A stretch of 30,001 nucleotides of DNA from an uncultured Subdoligranulum sp. Lineage in GTDB: Bacteria; Bacillota; Clostridia; Oscillospirales; Ruminococcaceae. The position numbers and the translations under genes were made by a program. The DNA lies in assembly GCA_904374465.1 (NCBI GenBank), contig CAJFFY010000039.1:1-30001 (forward strand). The letters run 5' to 3'. Of this stretch, positions 24,193 through 30,001 are shown piece after piece. The stretch's first letter is position 1. Every line of letters starts with the position of its first letter. Below the pieces are notes generated by a model. The model was not told the DNA's origin and made no database searches. It saw only the letters and a list, made by a program, of their open reading frames with translations.

Positions 24193-24230
24193 AGCCACAT
24201 ATGGGTGCAGAAGGAGGACAAAGGGAAGCC

Positions 24231-25130
24231 ATGGAACTTCATTACCAGGTTCCTCCGGAAGCCGAAGGCCAGCGCCTGGGGCTTTTTTTGCGTACCCAGG
24301 GGGTGACGGCTGGACTGATCAAATCGGTGAAGCATCAGGGCGAAGGCTTTTTTGCCGACGGCGCCCCGCTGCATACCGATCAGCCGGTTCATACGGGGCA
24401 GTGTATTTCCTTTGCGCTGCCCCCGGAACGGGACACCAGCGTTATCCCGCAGCCCATTCCTCTGACGATTGTATATGAGGATGAATTTGCCGCCGTGCTG
24501 GACAAGCCGGCCGGTCTGGCGGTTCACCCCACCTTGAATTACCCCGACCATACCCTGGCAAACGGCTGGATCCACTACCTGCAAAGCAGGGGGCGGACCG
24601 GCGTGTTTCGCCCGGTCAACCGGATTGATAAAAATACCAGCGGCCTTGTGCTTTGCGCCCAGAATGCTTTTGCGGCACCGCTGCTTGCGGTGTCTGCACA
24701 AAAGTGCTATCTGGCCATTGTGCAAGGGTCCCTGCCGCTGGGCCCGGGACGTGTCGAGGCACCCATCGGAAGGCGAGGGGATTCCATCATCGGGCGGTGT
24801 GTAATGCCCACAGGCAAGTACAGCCTGACCGAATACACGGTGCTGGCGGCAGGTTCGCGCCACAGTCTGTTGGCGTGCACCCCGCGCACGGGACGTACCC
24901 ACCAGATCCGGGTGCATATGGCCTACATCGGGCATCCGCTGGCAGGGGATACGTTGTACGGTGGTACGACCGAGGATCTGTCGCGCCACGCCCTGCATTG
25001 CGGCGTGGTGCGCTTTGTTCATCCCGTCACCCACCACCCCCTGCGTGTCAGCTGCCCTTTGCCGGCGGATATGCTGGCCCTGGCGCAGAGCGAGCACCTG
25101 TTGGAAGGCTGGCAGTATGACCGACTGTAA
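24231..25130 (+). CDS. RluA/RluD family pseudouridine synthase
   Basis: Pseudouridine synthase of 299 residues acting on rRNA or tRNA. A weak S4-like N-terminal region (about 1-65) is followed by the catalytic domain with VLDKPAGLAVHP (89-100), NRIDKNTSGL (130-139, catalytic Asp133; most members have HRLDxxTSG) and the C-terminal RTGRTHQIRVHMAYIGHPL motif. The ATG at 24231 is chosen because it begins the usual MELHYxVP sequence, AGGAGG and AAGGGA lie upstream, and the promoter puts the transcript start near 24199. The exact target site cannot be told from sequence. The M23 peptidase gene follows after 68 bases without an intervening terminator. Confidence 0.92.
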   Translation: MELHYQVPPEAEGQRLGLFLRTQGVTAGLIKSVKHQGEGFFADGAPLHTDQPVHTGQCISFALPPERDTSVIPQPIPLTIVYEDEFAAVLDKPAGLAVHPTLNYPDHTLANGWIHYLQSRGRTGVFRPVNRIDKNTSGLVLCAQNAFAAPLLAVSAQKCYLAIVQGSLPLGPGRVEAPIGRRGDSIIGRCVMPTGKYSLTEYTVLAAGSRHSLLACTPRTGRTHQIRVHMAYIGHPLAGDTLYGGTTEDLSRHALHCGVVRFVHPVTHHPLRVSCPLPADMLALAQSEHLLEGWQYDRL

Positions 25131-25198
25131 AAGCCTGTGCTCATGGAATCTTACCTTGTCTTTTGCCACGTTGTTGCGCGGAAAGGAGACCCCGTACC

Positions 25199-27049
25199 TT
25201 GAATTCCACCCAGACTGATAAACAACCCAATCAGAAAAAGAAAAGCAGCCTGTCGCAGCGTCTGGACGACTGGCGCTGCAAGCGGACGGTCCGTGCCTGG
25301 AACCGCAAGAAGAAAAGGGCAAAACGCCGTCGCCGCATGACGGGCTGGTTCGATAAAATTCCGTACAGCTATGTCATGGGCAATTTCCTGTACTTAGTCG
25401 GCTTTTGGGTCGAGTATGCGGGGGTTTGTGCCTGGCGCAAACTGCGTGTGGTGGTTCATGCCATTGCAGTCACGGTGGGCAACTTGCTGTTGCTCATTGC
25501 ACGGCCCTTTGTGCTGGGAATCTTGACCTTTGTGGAGGACCTGACCAGCCCCTTTACCCGGATGGCTTCGGGTCTGCGGCATATCCGGGAATTGCCCGAT
25601 GTGCTGGAGGAAGAGGACGCCGGCCAGATCCGTGCGGCCAAGCTGCAGTACTTCCGCCGCGGCGTCAAGAAATACTATCCCATTGTCTGGAATGCCATTA
25701 CCTATTTTCTGCCCGCAGCGGCGGCGGTGGCTTTGATTCTGATTGTCCGCAACGGGCTGACCCTTCGTTTTGTGCTCAACGTGCAGGTGAACGGGGAAAG
25801 TGTCGGCTATGTGGCCAATGAGCAGGTGTTCGAAAATGCGCGGGATGATGTGCAGTCCCGTATCAACACGGCCAAGAGCATGCTCATCGAAAGCGGGGCC
25901 AGTGTGCCGGACACCCAGTGGGATGTCTCGCCCACCTATACACTGGCCGTTTCCGGTCAGACGATGACCGAAAGCGAAATCGCCAACGCCATCCTGCGGA
26001 CAGCCAGCGACGAGATCGTCGACGCCACGGCTGTCTACATCGATGGAGAACTGCGGTTTGTTACCACCGAAGGGGATCACCTGCGCACCTATCTGGAAAG
26101 CATCAAGGAACCCTACGAGGACACCACCGATCCTTCTGTCTATACGGCCTTTGCCCACGAAATCCGTCTGCTGGACGGCGTGTACCTGAATGAATCCATC
26201 AGCTCCTACAGCGATATCATCAACGAGCTGAATGCCGGTGCGGGCATCAAGACCTACACGGCGGTGGATGGGGATACGGTACAGAGCATCGTGGACGCCA
26301 CCGGTGTGGCCTTCGATTCGCTGGCACAGATGAATCCCGAACTGCAGAGCTTGGACCAGGAAGTGGATGCCGGTACGGAAGTCATCACCGGCGCCGCTTC
26401 GGCCGAATTGCTGAAGGTCAAAGTGGTCAAGCAGGAAACCGAAACGGTCACCATTCCCTTTGACACACAGAATTCCGAGTCTTCGGAATATGACTTTGGC
26501 AAGGTGGTGACTGTGCAGGAGGGTGAGGACGGCTCCGAGGATGTCACCTATGAAATCACCACCATCGATGGTGTGGTGACCGACCGTCAGGCCATTGCCT
26601 ACAATGTGACCAAACAGGCGGTGCCGGAGATTACCGTGACCGGTACGCGCCTGAAGAGCGGCATGGTGGCACAGATTGGTTCCGGCAGCTTCATCTGGCC
26701 GGTACCCAATTACACCTATGTCAGCCGCTGGATGGGCAACGGCCACCGCGGCGCCGATATCTGCGCGCCGTACGGTACGACCATCATCGCCTCGGACTCC
26801 GGCACGGTCATCGCGGCCGGCTGGCATTACTCCTACGGCAACTATGTGGAAATCGACCATGGCAATGGCTATAAAACGCTGTATGGTCATATGTCTTCCA
26901 TTGCCGTAACCCAGGGACAGGCTGTATCCCAGGGCGATAAGATCGGCGAAGTGGGCTCCACCGGCAACTCTACCGGTAACCACTGCCATTTTGAAATGAT
27001 TTACAACGGAAGCCTGTTCAGTGCCCAGACTTTGTTCCCCAACATGTAA
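25199..27049 (+). CDS. Membrane-anchored LysM-G5-M23 (LytM) peptidoglycan endopeptidase
   Basis: A 616-residue envelope protein. A very basic cytoplasmic N terminus (about 10-50) precedes hydrophobic stretches (about 58-110) and a clear membrane segment (about 162-183). The outer part has an extended region, a LysM-like domain (about 349-395), a G5 domain (about 405-480) and a LytM/M23 domain (about 495-612). The zinc site is complete: GHRGAD (His516, Asp520), GHMS (His564) and HCHFE (His595, His597). It is therefore likely an active endopeptidase cleaving peptide cross-bridges. I chose TTG 25199 because GAAAGGAG (25181-25188) lies ten bases upstream and the sequence before it is not protein-like. 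The related SpoIIQ/SpoIIIAH-type M23 proteins are smaller. Confidence 0.92.
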   Translation: MNSTQTDKQPNQKKKSSLSQRLDDWRCKRTVRAWNRKKKRAKRRRRMTGWFDKIPYSYVMGNFLYLVGFWVEYAGVCAWRKLRVVVHAIAVTVGNLLLLIARPFVLGILTFVEDLTSPFTRMASGLRHIRELPDVLEEEDAGQIRAAKLQYFRRGVKKYYPIVWNAITYFLPAAAAVALILIVRNGLTLRFVLNVQVNGESVGYVANEQVFENARDDVQSRINTAKSMLIESGASVPDTQWDVSPTYTLAVSGQTMTESEIANAILRTASDEIVDATAVYIDGELRFVTTEGDHLRTYLESIKEPYEDTTDPSVYTAFAHEIRLLDGVYLNESISSYSDIINELNAGAGIKTYTAVDGDTVQSIVDATGVAFDSLAQMNPELQSLDQEVDAGTEVITGAASAELLKVKVVKQETETVTIPFDTQNSESSEYDFGKVVTVQEGEDGSEDVTYEITTIDGVVTDRQAIAYNVTKQAVPEITVTGTRLKSGMVAQIGSGSFIWPVPNYTYVSRWMGNGHRGADICAPYGTTIIASDSGTVIAAGWHYSYGNYVEIDHGNGYKTLYGHMSSIAVTQGQAVSQGDKIGEVGSTGNSTGNHCHFEMIYNGSLFSAQTLFPNM

Positions 27050-27128
27050 GCCCGCTTAAAAAAGTGGCTGTACACCGTCAAACACTGGTGCTTTTTCACA
27101 AAGATTTTGCATTTATAGGGTGGAACAC

Positions 27129-27157
27129 TTTTCAAATCCAGTGGAATGGTGTATAAT
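27129..27157 (+). promoter_or_regulatory. Sigma-A-type promoter of murA
   Basis: TTTTCA (27129-27134), a 17-bp spacer and a perfect TATAAT (27152-27157). The leader (about 27164-27231) contains a modest hairpin, AAAGGT (27185-27190) with ACCTTT (27196-27201). The 27050-27128 stretch otherwise shows nothing recognisable. Confidence 0.68.
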
Positions 27158-27231
27158 TAAGCAAAGTGCGCAAAGGTGCGCCGAAAAGGTGAGGGACCTT
27201 TCACGGGACATCGCGCAAAGGAGAGCTACAT

Positions 27232-28515
27232 TTGGAAAAATTTGTGATCCGCGGGGGCACCCCGCTGCATGGCGACGTGAACATCGGCGGCGCAAAAAAC
27301 GCTGCGGTGGCCATCTTGCCTGCCACGATTTTAGCTGCTGATAAATGTTTGATTGAAAACCTGCCCTGCATCAGCGATGTGATGGCCTCGCTCCAGATTC
27401 TCAGCGAATTGGGTGCCAGCATCCGCATGGTCAGCCGCAGCACCTATGAAATTGATACCACTCATATCGACTGCACCGAAGTGTCCAACGAACTTTCCCG
27501 TCAGATGCGTGCCAGTTATTATTTCTTGGGCGCGCTGCTGGGCCGTTTTGGCTCCGGTCAGGTGGCTATGCCGGGCGGCTGCAACCTGGGCCCTCGTCCC
27601 ATCGACCAGCATCTGAAAGCTTTCACAGCTTTTGGTGCCGATGACTCGGTGGAGTATGGGCAGATCCATGTGAAGGCCGACAAACTGGTGGGCGCCCATG
27701 TCTTTTTCGACACCGTTTCGGTGGGGGCCACGATGAATGCCATGCTGGCCGCCGTTCTGGCCGAGGGAACGACCATCCTCGAAAATGTGGCCCGGGAACC
27801 CCACATTGTGGACCTGGCCAATTTCCTGAACATGATGGGAGCTGACGTCCATGGTGCCGGCACCGATGTGATCAAGATTCATGGTGTCAAACAGCTGCAC
27901 GGTTGCAACTATGCCATCATTCCCGACCAGATCGAAGCGGGCAGCTATATGGTGGCGGCCGCCATCACCAAGGGGGATGTGACGCTGCACAACATCATTC
28001 CCAAGCATCTGGAACCCATCACGGCGAAACTCCGTGCGGCAGGCTGCTCCATTCAGGAGTATGACGATGCCCTCCGGATTACCCGTACAGGGGCGCTGAA
28101 ACCCCTGAAGGTTAAGACGATGCCCCATCCGGGATTTCCCACCGACATGCAGCCGCTTATGACGGCACTGCTCACGCTGGCGGAAGGAACTTCCATCGTG
28201 ACGGAAGGCATCTGGGAAAATCGGTTCCGCTATGTGGATGAACTCATTCATATGGGGGCGAATATCCAGGTGGACGGACAGGTGGCGGTCATCGAGGGCG
28301 TCAAGGAATTGCGCCCGGCACCGCTGCGTGCCACCGACTTGCGTGCCGGTGCCGCCATGGTCGTGGCTGCCCTTTCGGCCAACGGTGTCAGCGAGATTGA
28401 CGAGACCATCCACATTGAGCGCGGCTACGAGAACATCGTGGAGAAGCTGCAGCTTCTTGGGGCGGATATCCGTCGTGTGGAGATTCCCGCCAATGCCATT
28501 ACCCGCGCCATCTGA
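27232..28515 (+). CDS. murA: UDP-N-acetylglucosamine 1-carboxyvinyltransferase
   Basis: Catalyses the first committed step of peptidoglycan synthesis, adding enolpyruvate from phosphoenolpyruvate to UDP-GlcNAc. It has 427 residues. The N-terminal GGAKNAAVAILPATIL (19-34) holds the conserved Lys22-Asn23. The active-site loop MPGGCNLGPRPIDQH (113-127) keeps the catalytic Cys117, so it should be fosfomycin-sensitive rather than of the Asp-containing resistant type. EGIWENRFRYVDEL and DLRAGAAMVVAALSANG follow as in the family. The TTG start is supported by AAAGGAG (27217-27223) eight bases upstream. It is a single-gene unit with its own promoter and a strong terminator. Confidence 0.96.
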   Translation: MEKFVIRGGTPLHGDVNIGGAKNAAVAILPATILAADKCLIENLPCISDVMASLQILSELGASIRMVSRSTYEIDTTHIDCTEVSNELSRQMRASYYFLGALLGRFGSGQVAMPGGCNLGPRPIDQHLKAFTAFGADDSVEYGQIHVKADKLVGAHVFFDTVSVGATMNAMLAAVLAEGTTILENVAREPHIVDLANFLNMMGADVHGAGTDVIKIHGVKQLHGCNYAIIPDQIEAGSYMVAAAITKGDVTLHNIIPKHLEPITAKLRAAGCSIQEYDDALRITRTGALKPLKVKTMPHPGFPTDMQPLMTALLTLAEGTSIVTEGIWENRFRYVDELIHMGANIQVDGQVAVIEGVKELRPAPLRATDLRAGAAMVVAALSANGVSEIDETIHIERGYENIVEKLQLLGADIRRVEIPANAITRAI

Positions 28516-28528
28516 CAGAACAATACGC

Positions 28529-28558
28529 AGTGGGCCGCCCAACGGCGGCCCACTTTTT
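28529..28558 (+). terminator. Intrinsic terminator after murA
   Basis: Perfect 11-bp stem (28529-28539 with 28544-28554), CAAC loop, and a T-run to 28558. It ends 33 bases before the walJ start. Confidence 0.93.
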
Positions 28559-28590
28559 ATGGGATTTTCAAAACAGCGAGGAAGGACTAT

Positions 28591-29382
28591 ATGGCTTTGT
28601 TTACCACCCTGTATTCGGGGTCTTCGGGAAACTGCGGCCTTGTGTTGCAGGATCGGGAATATTTACTGGTGGATATGGGCAAAAGTTGCCGTACCACGTT
28701 GACGGCGTTGCGCAAACTGGATTTGGCCATCGGGGATTGCGCGGGCATCCTGATCACCCACGAACACTCGGACCATGTGGCGGGACTGGATACCTTTTTA
28801 AAAAAGTATCCGGTGCCGGTGTACGGGCGTGCAGATACGCTGGACGTACTGGAGTCCCGGGGCACGTTGCCGCCGGCCGTGGAAGCGGTGGCCGTGGATG
28901 GCGGACAGACGCTGGACATCGGCTCCTTCCGGGTGACGGCCTTTCCCACCAGCCATGACGTGCCCTGCTGCGGCTACCGCATTGTGACGCCCGACCAGCA
29001 CCGTATGGCCATTGCCACCGACCTGGGCGTCCTGACGCCGGTGGTGGAGGACAACCTCATGGGGTGTGACCTGGTGGCGCTGGAGGCGAACTATGATGCC
29101 TTCAGTTTGCACGGCGGGCCGTATCCTTATTATCTGAAAAAGCGGATCGCCAGCGACCGTGGGCATTTGGACAACAAGGCCTGTGCCGCAGCCATTCTGG
29201 ACCTGATCCAGGAAGGCTGCAAAAAATTCGCGCTGTGCCATCTGAGCCAGACCAACAATTCGCCGGAGCTGGCGCTGACCACCGTATATAATGTATTGCT
29301 GGCTGCGGGCATTCAGCCGGGACGTGATGTGATTGTCCAGGCGCAGACACGCAATGATATCAGCCCCTATCTGGAATTTTAA
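28591..29382 (+). CDS. walJ: MBL-fold metallohydrolase, WalJ/YycJ-like
   Basis: A 263-residue metallo-beta-lactamase-fold protein. The metal-binding HEHSDH is at residues 57-62 (ITHEHSDHVAGL), with SHD near residue 120, a later ATDLG and CHLSQTNNSPE near residues 215-225, the pattern of YycJ/WalJ proteins with predicted 5'-exonuclease activity and reported links to the cell-wall/division response in Firmicutes. SGSSGNC at residues 9-15 is another family mark. GAGGAAGGA precedes the ATG. rlmH follows after 13 bases, and the two genes are also near neighbours in B. subtilis. The biochemical role here is inferred. Confidence 0.88.
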   Translation: MALFTTLYSGSSGNCGLVLQDREYLLVDMGKSCRTTLTALRKLDLAIGDCAGILITHEHSDHVAGLDTFLKKYPVPVYGRADTLDVLESRGTLPPAVEAVAVDGGQTLDIGSFRVTAFPTSHDVPCCGYRIVTPDQHRMAIATDLGVLTPVVEDNLMGCDLVALEANYDAFSLHGGPYPYYLKKRIASDRGHLDNKACAAAILDLIQEGCKKFALCHLSQTNNSPELALTTVYNVLLAAGIQPGRDVIVQAQTRNDISPYLEF

Positions 29383-29395
29383 GGGGGAGATCACC

Positions 29396-29881
29396 ATGCA
29401 GAATGTAGATTTGATTTGCGTCGGGAAACTCAACGCCAGCTACTTTGCGGCGGGCGTGGCCGAATACCAGAAACGACTGGGCGGCTTTTGCAATTTCCGG
29501 ATTGTGGAACTGCCGGAGGCTACCATCGCCGACAAGAATGCCAGCGAAAAACAAATCGAGAAGGCGCTGCAAAAGGAAGGCGATGCCATACTCCATGCGG
29601 TGCGCAAAGGAGCCTATTTGGTGGCCCTCTGTGTGGAGGGCAAGCAGATATCCAGCGAGGAACTGGCGGCACTGCTTGCCCAACGTGCCGGCAGTGGAGC
29701 AGGGGACGTGGCGTTCGTCATCGGTTCCTCCCACGGATTGGATGAACGTGTCAAGCGCGCCGCACAGGCGCGGATCAGCCTGGGGCGGATCACCTTGCCC
29801 CACCAATTGGCGCGGCTGGTGCTGACGGAACAGCTGTACCGGGCCTGTACCATCAACGCCGGTATGAAATATCACAAATAA
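29396..29881 (+). CDS. rlmH: 23S rRNA (pseudouridine-1915-N3)-methyltransferase
   Basis: SPOUT-family methyltransferase that modifies pseudouridine 1915 in helix 69 of 23S rRNA. It has 161 residues, the usual length. The SAM-binding trefoil knot region shows LVALCVEGKQISSEELA, then FVIGSSHGLDERV (where most have GGSxGL), and the C-terminal ISLGRITLPHQLARLVLTEQ with the final KYHK. ATG 29396 has GGGGGAG six bases upstream; the longer open frame from 29333 overlaps walJ and is not family-like. Just four bases after the stop, an insertion-sequence-like end begins. Confidence 0.94.
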   Translation: MQNVDLICVGKLNASYFAAGVAEYQKRLGGFCNFRIVELPEATIADKNASEKQIEKALQKEGDAILHAVRKGAYLVALCVEGKQISSEELAALLAQRAGSGAGDVAFVIGSSHGLDERVKRAAQARISLGRITLPHQLARLVLTEQLYRACTINAGMKYHK

Positions 29882-29898
29882 AAAATGTCCCGCACAAT

Positions 29899-29926
29899 TT
29901 GAACCGAACCAGTAAAAACGGACAAT
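29899..29926 (+). promoter_or_regulatory. Possible promoter inside the insertion-sequence end
   Basis: TTGAAC (29899-29904), a 16-bp spacer and GACAAT (29921-29926). Both boxes are 4 of 6 matches, so this is weak evidence. It would start transcription right at the foot of the hairpin at 29933. Confidence 0.35.
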
Positions 29927-29932
29927 AGACAA

Positions 29933-29974
29933 AACGCCCCCTGTGTAGGAAAATAAACCTATACAGGGGGTGTT
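29933..29974 (+). promoter_or_regulatory. Strong hairpin masking the ribosome binding site of the transposase frame
   Basis: A 17-bp stem (29933-29949 with 29958-29974, two G-U pairs) and an eight-base A-rich loop. The GGGGG ribosome binding site (29966-29970) of the ATG at 29978 lies fully within the 3' arm. Insertion sequences commonly use such structures to block translation from read-through transcripts. Confidence 0.65.
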
Positions 29975-29977
29975 CGT

Positions 29978-30001
29978 ATGTCACGAAGAAAATACACACA
30001 T
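29978..30001 (+). CDS. Start of a probable transposase (IS3-type OrfA), partial
   Basis: Eight codons are visible, giving MSRRKYTH. AGGGGGTG lies a few bases upstream. The beginning resembles IS3-family OrfA helix-turn-helix proteins (M-S/P-R-R-K-Y/F-S/T). Eight residues cannot prove the family; the call leans on the insertion-sequence-like end and the hairpin just upstream. Confidence 0.45.

Larger units (their letters stand above)
29886..30001 (+). mobile_element. Probable left end of an IS3-type insertion sequence, cut by window edge
   Basis: Starting with TGTCCCGCACAATTTGAACC, four bases after the rlmH stop, the sequence changes to an AT-richer style and leads within 92 bases to a new short reading frame. 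IS3-family ends begin TG, and their first gene usually starts within about 100 bases. The right end, any target duplication and most of the transposase lie outside the window, so family assignment is tentative. Confidence 0.5.

Noticed and set aside
27056..27105. Possible terminator after the M23 peptidase gene
   Set aside because: AAAAAG and CTTTTT can pair, but the interior needs an eight-base bulge before a four-base CACC/GGTG stem. It is too weak to call.
27165..27201. Repeats GTGCGC-AAAG-GTGCGC and hairpin in the murA leader as a riboswitch
   Set aside because: The elements are short, match no riboswitch fold I know, and there is no terminator or masked ribosome binding site to switch.
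1..30001. CRISPR arrays, tRNA or rRNA genes, prophage or defence genes
   Set aside because: I saw no regularly spaced repeats, cloverleaf genes, rRNA segments or phage/defence protein families. Apart from the insertion-sequence end at the right edge, the window is core chromosome.

Overview
The window reads as a chromosome segment from a GC-rich, endospore-lineage member of the Clostridia, most likely Oscillospiraceae/Ruminococcaceae near Subdoligranulum or Gemmiger. That placement is inferred from gene content, protein style and base composition; no search was run. Nearly everything is on the + strand, genes are tightly packed, and many starts are GTG or TTG with strong GGAGG-type ribosome binding sites. 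No gene-free stretch exceeds 300 bases. The largest intergenic regions (about 160-200 bases) hold sigma-A-type promoters, terminators or rnpB.

Layout. 1-159: rpmB (bL28), minus strand and partial, divergent from the next operon. 374-4413: M50 protease, scpA, scpB, a DUF2953 membrane protein, gerW and rluB, covering chromosome segregation, sporulation and rRNA modification. 4583-7762: a separately promoted and terminated three-gene biotin carboxyltransferase cassette (PccB/12S-like, biotin carrier, OadA/5S-like). 7943-20125: a run of about 12 kb with no internal terminator seen: yicC, remA, gmk, priA, def, fmt, rsmB, rlmN, stp, prkC, rsgA, thiN and a 22-codon spoVM. It matches the Bacillus subtilis yloC-to-spoVM order but lacks rpoZ, coaBC and rpe. 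20234-23753: sipL, spoIVA, a DUF2508 gene and bofA, which are spore-coat and sigma-K checkpoint genes. 23793-24137: RNase P RNA (rnpB) with its own promoter. 24231-27049: an RluA-family pseudouridine synthase and a membrane-anchored LysM/G5/M23 peptidase. 27232-28515: murA with promoter and terminator. 28591-29881: walJ and rlmH. From about 29886 the sequence looks like the left end of an IS3-type insertion sequence whose transposase reading frame starts at 29978 and leaves the window.

How the genes fit together. Most are core functions in translation (def, fmt, rsmB, rlmN, rlmH, rluB, rsgA, rnpB), replication restart (priA), condensin (scpAB) and wall growth with its signalling (murA, prkC/stp, walJ, M23). 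Two parts stand out. The spoVM-sipL-spoIVA set encodes in a row the components that start coat assembly on the forespore surface, including a peptide gene too short for routine gene calling. The 12S/1.3S/5S-like cassette has the subunit make-up of a transcarboxylase, but its 12S-like subunit is short and has lost the usual active-site glycine pairs, so its acyl substrate is open.
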